Under the pieces are notes generated by a model. The model saw nothing but the letters and a program-made list of their open reading frames with translations, searched no databases and was not told the DNA's origin. A DNA stretch of 64,000 bases from positions 1-64,000 of IMG/VR virus record IMGVR_UViG_3300023548_000002, one strand, 5' to 3'. Positions 47,115-53,457 of the stretch are shown here, in pieces. How positions within the stretch are numbered: the stretch's first letter is position 1; each line of letters starts with the position of its first letter. A program made the translations under genes and the position numbers. The stretch is from a virus.

Positions 47115-47735
47115 ATGGGAACAACAGACTTAACAGCACTCGAAAAATTCATTGAAAAGTATTCTGATAAAGTTAATTGGAGTGAAATTTCAGAACATAA
47201 AAAACTATCGGAAGAGTTCATTGAGAAATATTCTGATAAAGTTAATTGGTATTGGATTTCACTCTATCAAAAATTATCAGAAGAATTTATTGATAAACAT
47301 TCTGATAAAGTTGATTGGTATTGGATTTCAAAATATCAAGAATTATCAGAAGAATTTATTGAAAATTACTCTAATAAAATTAATTGGAAACAGATTTCAA
47401 AATATCAAAAATTATCTGAAAAATTTATCGAGAAACATTCTGACAAAATTGATTGGAGACAAATTTCAGAATATCAAAAATTGTCTGAAAATTTTATTGA
47501 AAAGTATAAAGACAAAATTGATTGGGAACATATTTCAGCTTACCAAAAATTATCTGAAGAATTTATTGAAAAACATTCAGATAAGGTTGATTGGTATTAT
47601 ATTTCAATGCACCAAGAATTATCTGAAAAATTCATTGAGAATCATTCTGATAAAGTTAATTGGAAATGGATTTCAGCTTGCCAGAAATTATCAGAAGAAT
47701 TCATTGAAAAGCATTCTGATAAATTAACTAAATAA
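47115..47735 (+). CDS. 23-residue repeat protein, copy 1 (206 aa)
   Basis: Eight tandem 23-residue repeats and a terminal half repeat. The consensus is LSEEFIEKHSDKVDWxxISxxQK, with near-constant LSE, FIE, DK(V/I), W, IS and Q and variable pairs after W and after IS. Each unit should form two short helices, giving an alpha-solenoid suited to binding a partner. The first unit is degenerate (a TDLTALEKF start) and the last ends KLTK. It is the first gene of the rightward block, 11 nt before its paralogue. Similar repeats occur in large DNA viruses and metagenomes, to my recollection; no function is known. Confidence 0.75.
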   Translation: MGTTDLTALEKFIEKYSDKVNWSEISEHKKLSEEFIEKYSDKVNWYWISLYQKLSEEFIDKHSDKVDWYWISKYQELSEEFIENYSNKINWKQISKYQKLSEKFIEKHSDKIDWRQISEYQKLSENFIEKYKDKIDWEHISAYQKLSEEFIEKHSDKVDWYYISMHQELSEKFIENHSDKVNWKWISACQKLSEEFIEKHSDKLTK

Positions 47736-47746
47736 AAATAAAAGCT

Positions 47747-48295
47747 ATGAAAACAACAGAATTAAAAAATCTCGAAGAATTTATTGAGAAACACCCCAAT
47801 ATAGTTAATTGGAGTGAAATTTCAAAATATCAAAAATTATCTGAAAAAATTATTGAAAAACATTCTGATAAAGTTGATTGGTTTTGGATTTCGATTAAGC
47901 AAAAATTATCGGAGGAATTTATTGAAAAGTATTCTGATAAAGTTAATTGGTATTATATTTCAATTCACCAAGATTTATCTGAAAATTTCATTGAAAAGTA
48001 TTCAAATAAAGTTGATTGGAGTGAAATTTCAGCTTACCAGAAACTATCGGAGGAATTTATTGAAAAGTATTCAGATAAAGTTGATTGGTATTGGATTTCA
48101 GCTTACCAGAAATTATCGGAGGAATTCATTGAGAAGCATTCTGATAAAGTTGATTGGAAATGGATTTCAGCTTGCCAGAAATTATCGGAGGAATTTATTG
48201 AGAATCATTCTGATAAGGTTGATTGGTATTGGATTTCAGCTTACCAGAAATTATCAGAGGAATTTATCGAAAAACATTCTGATAAACTCGGTTAA
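47747..48295 (+). CDS. 23-residue repeat protein, copy 2 (182 aa)
   Basis: Seven repeats of the same 23-residue unit as its neighbour, then a short end KHSDKLG. The cap reads MKTTELKNLEEFIEKHPNIV, nearly the same as that of the copy at 54794. Several adjacent units share identical codons, evidence of recent unit duplication. It follows the first copy after AAATAAAAGCT, a spacer that also precedes other copies. It should form an alpha-solenoid of about seven turns. The hairpin array begins 10 nt after its stop. Confidence 0.73.
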   Translation: MKTTELKNLEEFIEKHPNIVNWSEISKYQKLSEKIIEKHSDKVDWFWISIKQKLSEEFIEKYSDKVNWYYISIHQDLSENFIEKYSNKVDWSEISAYQKLSEEFIEKYSDKVDWYWISAYQKLSEEFIEKHSDKVDWKWISACQKLSEEFIENHSDKVDWYWISAYQKLSEEFIEKHSDKLG

Positions 48296-48304
48296 ATATA
48301 TAAA

Positions 48305-48425
48305 GGAGATTATTATCTCTGGTGGCAGCAGATAATTTCATTATCTGCCTTCAACAGTTAAAAGCTGTTGTCGTAACATAGTATTATTACTATGTATTGT
48401 GCGACTCTTCCTAACTTGGAAGAGT
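48305..48425 (+). promoter_or_regulatory. Array of five consecutive hairpins
   Basis: Five hairpins follow one another with gaps of 3-8 nt: GAGAT/ATCTC (48306-48319), GCAGATAAT/ATTATCTGC with a 3-nt loop (48328-48348), CAACAGTT/AGCTGTTG with one G-U (48352-48370), ACATAGTA/TACTATGT (48376-48395) and ACTCTTCC/GGAAGAGT (48404-48425). Stems are 5-9 bp and perfect apart from that one wobble. None is followed by a T run, so they are not ordinary terminators. It lies between the repeat gene and a 50-aa gene. Possible roles are a structured leader, RNase-resistant end or protein-binding array. Confidence 0.65.
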
Positions 48426-48452
48426 GATATATTAACCCAAAAATCATATATT

Positions 48453-48605
48453 ATGGCACGCATTTTATTCATCGACCCTCGTACAGGGTTATTAACTTCA
48501 TTCAATCCACGTAAAAAAGGGGATGAATGGGCAAAGAACCCAGACAAAGTTAAAGAAGAATCTTTCAAAGCTCTGAAAGACCTCAAAAAGAAAAAAAGAT
48601 ATTAA
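48453..48605 (+). CDS. Small basic protein, unknown (50 aa)
   Basis: MARILFIDPRTGLLTSFNPR followed by a Lys-rich helical end (KALKDLKKKKRY). An upstream in-frame ATG at 48399 lies within the hairpin array and is unlikely. The ATG at 48453 follows an AT-rich ATATATT spacer. Small basic proteins of this type often bind nucleic acids; the family is not recognised. Confidence 0.55.
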   Translation: MARILFIDPRTGLLTSFNPRKKGDEWAKNPDKVKEESFKALKDLKKKKRY

Positions 48606-48621
48606 TTTAAATCTCAGAGCT

Positions 48622-48837
48622 ATGAAAAAAGTAAGAAACTTCAAAAACAAAAAGGGGTTCTTTCGTGTAAACCCCAGAAACGATTTACAAATGGTAAAAG
48701 AGGGATTACGTCCCCCTCGATTAACCCTTGACAGGACAATATTCAGAAAGACAGATGCCGAGCGGTATCTATTGAAACAATTAAAGAAAAATTGCCAAGG
48801 CATGATTGGTAGAACTATCAAATATCGTGCAATTTAA
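48622..48837 (+). CDS. Small very basic protein, unknown (71 aa)
   Basis: Starts MKKVRNFKNKKGFFRVNPRN and is rich in Lys and Arg throughout (RPPRLTLDRTIFRKTDAERY, LKQLKKNCQG). Probably binds DNA or RNA. It is 16 nt after the preceding small gene and uses the AGAGCTATG leader seen before other early genes. Function unknown. Confidence 0.58.
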   Translation: MKKVRNFKNKKGFFRVNPRNDLQMVKEGLRPPRLTLDRTIFRKTDAERYLLKQLKKNCQGMIGRTIKYRAI

Positions 48838-48904
48838 CTATGTTATTAACAGGGGAAAAGCACTGATACCCAAAATAAGTCCTAAGTGCATAGGCAGTAT
48901 TAAT

Positions 48905-48973
48905 ATGATAGGTGTATTAGGAATAATAGGAATTATTGCTTTAGCAGTATTACGAGCTACAGCACATCAATAG
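48905..48973 (+). CDS. Possible 22-aa membrane peptide
   Basis: A short ORF, MIGVLGIIGIIALAVLRATA and HQ, that is nearly one continuous hydrophobic helix. It lies in a 280-nt stretch without other genes, with no clear ribosome site. Short hydrophobic peptides can act as holins or toxins, or such an ORF can be chance. The flanks (48838-48904 and 48974-49117) hold no other gene that I see. Confidence 0.3.
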   Translation: MIGVLGIIGIIALAVLRATAHQ

Positions 48974-49117
48974 ACTGAAAGCTCTCTGAAAGGACGCAGA
49001 TGTGGAAAAACAGAATCCAATCTCACTGAGTAAGAGAGCAGTAGGGGAGAAGAGAGAGAACTCGTTAAAACTCACAAATAAACTCTAATTAAAAACCAAA
49101 CAAAAATCATTAAAACT

Positions 49118-49576
49118 ATGGGAAAATTAATCATGAAAGCCCATCCTGAAACAGGAGTATTGGGCACTGAAGCAACTTTAAGCAATGGTAACAAAGGAGC
49201 ATGGGTTCGAGTTGAGCAATCCACTGTTCAAATAAATAACGGCTTTATTGAAGAGCGAAAACGAGTAGCATTTGCTTTCGTTCCCGATGCCCTTAAAGCT
49301 CAAATATTGGACGGTAAGAAAGATGGTGATGAATTTCCTTTGGAAGGAAAAATTGTCATCAAAGAAGCGTTACAACCTTTCTACGAAGGACAAGAACCCA
49401 AACGTGCAGGAGAAGATGGAGGTATCTGCGTAAAAAATGGTCGTCCTATCTACCGTCAAATAGTATTTACCTCAAACATGGCGGAAGAAGATGAATTAAT
49501 TCCCCACGATGCTATTGTGGAGAGTTTAGCATCTTTAGAAGCTACACAAGATACCAATTCTGCTGAAGAGCTGTAA
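49118..49576 (+). CDS. Conserved phage protein, possible ssDNA-binding type (152 aa)
   Basis: A beta-rich protein with GAWVRVEQSTVQINNGFIEE and LEGKIVIKEALQPFYEGQEP, and an acidic C-terminal tail (ATQDTNSAEEL) like those of single-stranded DNA-binding proteins. I recall the KIVxKExLxPFYxGQ pattern from Bacteroidota phage proteins near replication genes but cannot name the family. A role in DNA binding is a guess from shape and tail. It is followed by the structured, terminator-bearing region. Confidence 0.6.
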   Translation: MGKLIMKAHPETGVLGTEATLSNGNKGAWVRVEQSTVQINNGFIEERKRVAFAFVPDALKAQILDGKKDGDEFPLEGKIVIKEALQPFYEGQEPKRAGEDGGICVKNGRPIYRQIVFTSNMAEEDELIPHDAIVESLASLEATQDTNSAEEL

Positions 49577-49582
49577 TTGGTC

Positions 49583-49626
49583 AGGGATTATGGTAATAAA
49601 GGGAGGTTCGATTCCTCCCAATCCCT
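49583..49626 (+). other. tRNA-like minihelix (acceptor stem plus T arm only)
   Basis: AGGGATT (49583-49589) pairs with AATCCCT (49620-49626). Inside, GGGAGG (49601-49606) and CCTCCC (49614-49619) enclose the loop TTCGATT, the consensus T loop. An 11-nt spacer (ATGGTAATAAA) replaces the D and anticodon arms, and no CCA follows. It is therefore the coaxial acceptor/T half of a tRNA, not a full tRNA. It could be a relic of a host tRNA gene, an attachment-site-like sequence or a functional tRNA mimic in the 3' region of the preceding mRNA. Confidence 0.55.
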
Positions 49627-49628
49627 CT

Positions 49629-49737
49629 AAATCCAAAAGTAACCCCATATAATGTATAGTGTTGTATTTCCAGAAAATTACCACAGAGTAGATGGGGTGA
49701 AATTGGATTTATACAGGTTTAATGGGTGAACCCATTA
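49629..49737 (+). promoter_or_regulatory. Nested helices and alternative hairpin upstream of terminator
   Basis: AAATCC (49629-49634) can pair with GGATTT (49705-49710), and CCCCAT (about 49642-49647) with ATGGGG inside it. Downstream, TAATGGG tgaa CCCATTA (49720-49737) forms a 7-bp hairpin whose right arm is also the left arm of the terminator. The two are mutually exclusive, as in attenuators or riboswitch expression platforms. No ligand class is recognised. Confidence 0.4.
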
Positions 49738-49767
49738 GCATCCAACGGATGTTAATGGGTTTTTTTT
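49731..49767 (+). terminator. Strong intrinsic terminator
   Basis: CCCATTAGCATCC with GGATGTTAATGGG form a 13-bp stem (one G-U) with loop AAC, then eight T. It should end transcripts from the 152-aa gene. The next 148 nt (49768-49915) hold no gene that I see and are AT-rich. Confidence 0.9.
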
Positions 49768-49915
49768 GTTTTAAATTAAAATAAGATACATTCTACCCAA
49801 CAATCTTTCACCATCCACCCAACACTCTATGAATTCCCCAACCTCTTTTCAGCAATAACCCATTTTACACACATTTACAAAATTTATTTATTTAATATAC
49901 TAAAAGCAATATACA

Positions 49916-50182
49916 ATGGAGAAACTGCACACACAACCAAAAGTAATAGCCTTTTCTTCCTCAATAGATGAAGAAAAACAATTCCTTTACACCAACTTTG
50001 AATTTATTGGAGAACCAGAAAATGGAGATGTCTTTGTAACAGAAAACCAGATAGAATTATTAGAAGAATGGTTACAACAAGTAAGAGAAGAAGATAATAA
50101 AGTTATCGAAGAACTATTAACCACACTCATACACCATATAAAGAAAGAGAACTACAATCTTATTATTATTTATACATTTTAA
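49916..50182 (+). CDS. Small protein, unknown (88 aa)
   Basis: Starts MEKLHTQPKVIAFSSSIDEE; a short beta-rich first half is followed by a Glu-rich helix (IELLEEWLQQVREEDNKVIE) and a hydrophobic end. It is the first gene after the strong terminator, so it probably has its own promoter in the AT-rich stretch just upstream. No family is recognised. Confidence 0.55.
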   Translation: MEKLHTQPKVIAFSSSIDEEKQFLYTNFEFIGEPENGDVFVTENQIELLEEWLQQVREEDNKVIEELLTTLIHHIKKENYNLIIIYTF

Positions 50183-50187
50183 CAAGA

Positions 50188-50409
50188 ATGCTTATGGATA
50201 TAAAAAGAGCAATAGAAATTCTCAAACAGTATAATAAATGGAGAACTGATAAAGAAATACCATCAGTAAAAAAGATGCCACGTCCTTGTGAGATTACAGA
50301 AGCTATAAATACAGTCGTTGGAACATATACCCTCTTTGAATTCATGCGAGATAAAAATGGGGTAGCATTAACATTTGATGAACTTGGGGAAATATTGGGG
50401 AATAAATAG
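50188..50409 (+). CDS. Small phage protein, unknown (73 aa; start may be 50194)
   Basis: MDIKRAIEILKQYNKWRTDK and PRPCEITEAINTVVGTY make a pattern I have seen in many small proteins of Bacteroidota phages and prophages, usually near replication genes. It should be helical. The ATG at 50188 adds MLM-type residues; the second at 50194 fits relatives better. Function unknown. Confidence 0.6.
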   Translation: MLMDIKRAIEILKQYNKWRTDKEIPSVKKMPRPCEITEAINTVVGTYTLFEFMRDKNGVALTFDELGEILGNK

Positions 50410-50417
50410 TATATTTG

Positions 50418-50478
50418 CATTATAAGGGTTATGGTCATTATAGTGAATAGCGTAATTATGTATTTAATAACTTAAAAT
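50418..50478 (+). repeat. Inter-gene hairpin and leader repeat, copy A
   Basis: CATTATAA (50418-50425) and TTATAGTG (50438-50445) form an 8-bp imperfect stem just after the preceding stop. Then 30 bp (50449-50478) match copies B and C of the leader repeat with one difference. It lies directly before a small gene. Confidence 0.45.
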
Positions 50479-50487
50479 TTAAATAAA

Positions 50488-50769
50488 ATGACAGAAGACG
50501 CAAAAAAAGTATGGAAAATAATGGAAGAAGATTTTGGCTGGAGTAATAAACCTAAGGATTTTCATTTAGAATATTTTGAAGATATTATAAAAGCTACCAA
50601 GAAAGCATTAACTTTAAACGTAGTTAGCCGAAGTTTACTAAGTGAATATGATATAGGTATAATTAGCGACTATGGTGTAGGGAATGTAGAATGGTGGCAA
50701 AATTATGTAAGAGAAGAAGTAGCGAGATGTAATGATTACTGGGTATCGCAATTACAAGACGGGGATTAA
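50488..50769 (+). CDS. Cassette-like small protein 1 (93 aa)
   Basis: An acidic, Trp-rich protein (DFGWSNKPKDFHLEYFEDII, VEWWQNYVREEVARC) without known family. First member of a run of small same-direction genes, each followed at its stop by a short hairpin. The leader ends with the AATAACTTAAAAT repeat before the ATG. Function unknown. Confidence 0.5.
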   Translation: MTEDAKKVWKIMEEDFGWSNKPKDFHLEYFEDIIKATKKALTLNVVSRSLLSEYDIGIISDYGVGNVEWWQNYVREEVARCNDYWVSQLQDGD

Positions 50770-50784
50770 CTTAATGGCAAAGGC

Positions 50785-50835
50785 ACGCTAACAAATTTGT
50801 ATAAGCGTAATTGTGTATTTAATAACTTAAAATAA
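50785..50835 (+). repeat. Inter-gene hairpin and leader repeat, copy B
   Basis: ACGCT (50785-50789) pairs with AGCGT (50804-50808) around CTAAC. The following 42 bp (50794-50835) are identical to copy C at 51057-51098. Sits between two small genes. Confidence 0.55.
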
Positions 50836-50855
50836 TAACACAAAAATTTAGAATT

Positions 50856-51044
50856 ATGGGACAAATAATTTATCAAACAATTTACACCTGCGATTTATGC
50901 GGAAAAACTCCTGAAGATGGTGAGAAATTATGGCACATGGGAAATGAAGTATGGTGTGAAGAATGTTGTAATAAATCTTATTATGAAGACGATGAAGACG
51001 ATGAAGATGACAATTGTGATGCAACCGAAAGTGATATTTATTAA
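50856..51044 (+). CDS. Small zinc-finger-like protein (62 aa)
   Basis: The sequence YTCDLCGKTPEDGEKLWHMG then VWCEECCNK gives CxxC ... CxxCC, a treble-clef or zinc-ribbon type site, followed by a very acidic tail of Asp/Glu. The pairing of a zinc knuckle with a poly-acid tail could mimic nucleic acid or bind basic proteins. Second gene of the cassette-like run; the hairpin of copy C begins inside its stop codon. Confidence 0.55.
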   Translation: MGQIIYQTIYTCDLCGKTPEDGEKLWHMGNEVWCEECCNKSYYEDDEDDEDDNCDATESDIY

Positions 51045-51098
51045 TTACGCATAACGAATTTGTATAAGCGTAATTGTGTATTTAATAACTTAAAATAA
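51043..51098 (+). repeat. Inter-gene hairpin and leader repeat, copy C
   Basis: AATTACGC (51043-51050) and GCGTAATT (51068-51075) form a perfect 8-bp inverted repeat around ATAACG, beginning in the stop codon of the preceding gene. Its 42-bp right part is identical to copy B. Confidence 0.6.
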
Positions 51099-51107
51099 AA
51101 AAAGATT

Positions 51108-51317
51108 ATGGCTGGAATTAATTACATAAACGAACAACAAGAAGGTGTAAGAGATTTGAAATTTAACCCAAATGCTGATATTCCAACAAAACTTGGGTAT
51201 AGTTATTATCAATCGGATACAAATAATATTTGGTTTGTAAAAAGAACAAAAGACCAAAAAATTATAGCCTCATTTGTGGAAAAGAAACACTTAATTCTTT
51301 TCTTAAATGCACTATAA
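51108..51317 (+). CDS. Cassette-like small protein 3 (69 aa)
   Basis: A protein of 69 residues with a compact beta pattern: NIWFVKRTKDQKIIASFVEK near the end. The N-terminal half is polar. No family is recognised. The stop codon forms part of the hairpin GCACTA ... TAGTGC (51309-51340). Confidence 0.5.
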   Translation: MAGINYINEQQEGVRDLKFNPNADIPTKLGYSYYQSDTNNIWFVKRTKDQKIIASFVEKKHLILFLNAL

Positions 51318-51340
51318 CGGATCGCGGCTATACTTAGTGC
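51309..51340 (+). repeat. Stop-codon hairpin, copy D
   Basis: GCACTA (51309-51314) pairs with TAGTGC (51335-51340). The loop starts TAACGG and contains CGCGGCTATAC, the same layout as in copy C (stem, then TAAC). No leader repeat follows. Confidence 0.45.
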
Positions 51341-51382
51341 GTAATTTTAACATTAAATATTAATTTAAAAACATAAATAAAA

Positions 51383-51685
51383 ATGGGTGAAAATAAATTT
51401 TTAAACGAAAATGGTAGAGCATTAAGTATAGCCGATGTTATGAGCAGTGCTTTAACCGAAAACGAAATTAAAATAGCACAAATTCAATCTGCCATAAAGA
51501 AACTTGGATATCAATGGCAAGAACATCAATTTAATGATGGATTTGATGAAGTCTTTATTGAAATAGCAAAAGATAAAGACCCTTCCGCAATTGATAGACA
51601 CAAGGAAGATGCTGGATGGGGTAGGTTTGGCAGATTGACAGCTTGGACAATGGCTTTAGAGTGGGCGATTCAGCATTGCTCATAA
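51383..51685 (+). CDS. Cassette-like small protein 4 (100 aa)
   Basis: Rich in helices, with a GWGRFGRLTAWTMALEWAIQ ending that is strongly amphipathic. The N-terminal part (NENGRALSIADVMSSALTEN) is polar. It ends at a hairpin (51675-51702). No family is recognised. Confidence 0.5.
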   Translation: MGENKFLNENGRALSIADVMSSALTENEIKIAQIQSAIKKLGYQWQEHQFNDGFDEVFIEIAKDKDPSAIDRHKEDAGWGRFGRLTAWTMALEWAIQHCS

Positions 51686-51702
51686 CTCAGAATATCCGCA
51701 AT
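51675..51702 (+). repeat. Stop-codon hairpin, copy E
   Basis: ATTGC (51675-51679) and GCAAT (51698-51702) flank CATAACTCAGAATATCC, again stem then CATAAC. Short but in the same place relative to the stop codon as the others. Confidence 0.35.
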
Positions 51703-51718
51703 AAAAAAATTTAATATT

Positions 51719-51955
51719 ATGAAAATAAAAGCAACAGTAGTAGAAATACTACAAGACAACTATCAAGGTGGTTCTGGACTACCAATAAAAAGGGATATTA
51801 TGGTTAATATACCAGACGATACAATAGCCATAAATATACTTGACGCAACTTATGTTAATGTCAGGGAAAAAAGATTGAATAAAATGTGGGGAGATGGTTT
51901 AAAAAATACACCATACCTGTCAATAATTTCAGTTGAGATACTTCCCACCGCTTAA
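51719..51955 (+). CDS. Cassette-like small protein 5 (78 aa)
   Basis: A beta-rich protein starting MKIKATVVEILQDNYQGGSG, with a Met/Asn-containing middle and a hydrophobic end SIISVEILPTA. Such short all-beta proteins are common in gene cassettes. No family is recognised. Confidence 0.5.
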   Translation: MKIKATVVEILQDNYQGGSGLPIKRDIMVNIPDDTIAINILDATYVNVREKRLNKMWGDGLKNTPYLSIISVEILPTA

Positions 51956-51985
51956 TTGCGCATAACTATTTATATAAAAGTAATT
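51954..51985 (+). repeat. Stop-codon hairpin, copy F
   Basis: AATTGC (51954-51959) pairs with GTAATT (51980-51985, one G-U) around GCATAAC. It shares the GCATAAC core with copy C and begins inside the preceding stop codon. Confidence 0.4.
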
Positions 51986-52010
51986 TATTAACCAATAAAT
52001 ATAAAAAATT

Positions 52011-52268
52011 ATGGAGAGTAAATTAAGAAGATTAATAATGCTGTATGGAGCAGCCACAATGATTAGCGATTTTGGTTATGAAACCACCTCTGAATATAAA
52101 GAATTGACTGACGAACAAAAAGCAGAAATAAAAGCCATTGCGGAACAAAAGAAATTAGAACGCCTTAAAAAACAAGGTGTAAAAGAATATTTCTACGGAG
52201 ATAAAGTTATTTATGCCTGTAATAAGAAAAATGCAGATAGAAAATCACGAAAGAAAGGTTACTTATAG
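52011..52268 (+). CDS. Cassette-like small protein 6 (85 aa)
   Basis: A helical, Lys/Glu-rich protein (LTDEQKAEIKAIAEQKKLER) with a short hydrophobic N-terminus and a Lys-rich end (NKKNADRKSRKKGYL). Its stop lies in a longer inverted-repeat region (52266-52315). Function unknown. Confidence 0.5.
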   Translation: MESKLRRLIMLYGAATMISDFGYETTSEYKELTDEQKAEIKAIAEQKKLERLKKQGVKEYFYGDKVIYACNKKNADRKSRKKGYL

Positions 52269-52362
52269 CCCTTGTTATATTGCATTTTAATTCAACATAA
52301 TTGTGCAGTGGGTTTTTATTTTTAATTATCCAAATTAGCTTTTTAATAAAAAATAAATTATT

Positions 52363-52575
52363 ATGAAAAAAAAAATAGTAATTTTATTAGCAATACCTTT
52401 CCTAATTCTTTCCTGTAAGACAAAAGGAATTTTTAGAGAAATAGATACTGAATACAGTGGAAACACTTATGTAGTAGTTATTGATAGCTGTGAGTATTTA
52501 TATATAGAAATGCACAATGTAAGATTATTTTCACATAAGGGGAACTGCAGATTTTGTAAAATACGAAATAATTGA
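52363..52575 (+). CDS. Small lipoprotein (70 aa)
   Basis: N-terminal signal MKKKIVILLAIPFLILSCKT ends in the lipobox LILSC, so the mature protein would be lipid-anchored at Cys 18. The rest contains DSCEYLYIE and FSHKGNCRFC, a cysteine pattern I recall from small phage and Bacteroidota proteins. It may act in the envelope, for example in superinfection exclusion, but that is a guess. Confidence 0.62.
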   Translation: MKKKIVILLAIPFLILSCKTKGIFREIDTEYSGNTYVVVIDSCEYLYIEMHNVRLFSHKGNCRFCKIRNN

Positions 52576-52703
52576 TTAATTATAACAGGAATAAATATAA
52601 TCTACAGAACTCAGAAATAATATTTATAGTTAAAGAAATAATTAGAAGAAAACGAAAAACCAATAATGTGTTGTAGGGTTTACATTTAATGCAGAAGTAA
52701 AGC

Positions 52704-52919
52704 ATGGAACCATTTAAAGAATTTAACGACAATGATGTCTGCCCTATTTGTGGAGCAAGTGAAAATAAAGATATTGTTCTAATACAAATAGCAGGAACAC
52801 AAAAAGCTAATATATCACAAGCTAAACAAGTGCATTTAGAGTGCTTAGTAAATACTGTGATATATTATCCAAAAGAAAGAGTAATAGGTGCATATGCGCC
52901 ATATAAAAAAGGAAAATAA
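52704..52919 (+). CDS. Small zinc-binding protein (71 aa)
   Basis: Two pairs of likely ligands: CPICGAS near the N-terminus and HLECLVN near the end, in a compact fold with VLIQIAGTQKANISQ between. I recall this layout (CPIC ... Q-x-H-x-x-C) in small proteins of Bacteroidota phages. It sits after 128 nt without a gene. Function unknown. Confidence 0.58.
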   Translation: MEPFKEFNDNDVCPICGASENKDIVLIQIAGTQKANISQAKQVHLECLVNTVIYYPKERVIGAYAPYKKGK

Positions 52920-52940
52920 CCACTTAAATTAATTAAAACT

Positions 52941-53342
52941 ATGAAAAAGTTATTAGTATTAGCAGTAATAAGCTTATTTATTACAAGCACAGTAAAAAGT
53001 CAAGTAAAAACTTATACATTAAGTGATGTAACTGTAATTTTTACAGATTCATTAACCTCACTGAAATCACTCAAATTTTATCCGAATCCAGTTACAGTAA
53101 AGATTGACGAAAAAGAAACTCTTGCGGTAGTAGATATAGAAAAAGCATTTTTAGCTATTTATCGCATTATAAATATTTATACATTTGAAGATAACTACGG
53201 ACGTCCTTACACTGTATATCTAATGATAGATGTGGTGAATAAGAGTTCAGCGGCAGTAAAAGTTATTGATTCTTCTTATGTTATCTATACTATTGAGGAT
53301 GTTATAATATCAGGACCTGTAAAAGAGTATTCAGTAAACTAA
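52941..53342 (+). CDS. Secreted or periplasmic protein (133 aa)
   Basis: An N-terminal signal peptide MKKLLVLAVISLFITSTVKS precedes a beta-rich domain (TYTLSDVTVIFTDSLTSLKS, YTVYLMIDVVNKSSAAVKVI). It probably acts in the periplasm or envelope of the host. The last gene before the second cluster of repeat genes, with a terminator directly downstream. No family is recognised. Confidence 0.58.
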   Translation: MKKLLVLAVISLFITSTVKSQVKTYTLSDVTVIFTDSLTSLKSLKFYPNPVTVKIDEKETLAVVDIEKAFLAIYRIINIYTFEDNYGRPYTVYLMIDVVNKSSAAVKVIDSSYVIYTIEDVIISGPVKEYSVN

Positions 53343-53372
53343 CTCTTTTTATCTGATAAACTATAAGACATA

Positions 53373-53407
53373 CTACATTCTGATTATGTAATCAGAATGT
53401 AGTTTTT
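53373..53407 (+). terminator. Strong intrinsic terminator
   Basis: A perfect 13-bp stem (CTACATTCTGATT with AATCAGAATGTAG), loop ATGT and five T, 31 nt after the stop at 53342. It separates the cassette-like region from the repeat gene cluster. Confidence 0.92.
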
Positions 53408-53457
53408 ATAGAGTTTTATATTTTGTAAATAATTAATCAATTACTTAAAAGTTTAAA

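Noticed and set aside
47152-48335. Alternative plus-strand frames within the repeat genes (KSILIKLIG-type translations), also at 53498, 54199, 54861 and 55352
   Set aside because: These are the +1 shadows of the 69-bp repeats; long open shadow frames are expected from periodic sequence. The main frames have proper starts, family spacers and regular repeats.
49583-49626. A full tRNA gene
   Set aside because: There is no D arm or anticodon arm between the acceptor strand and T arm, and no suitable 5' acceptor strand further upstream, so only a tRNA-like element can be claimed.
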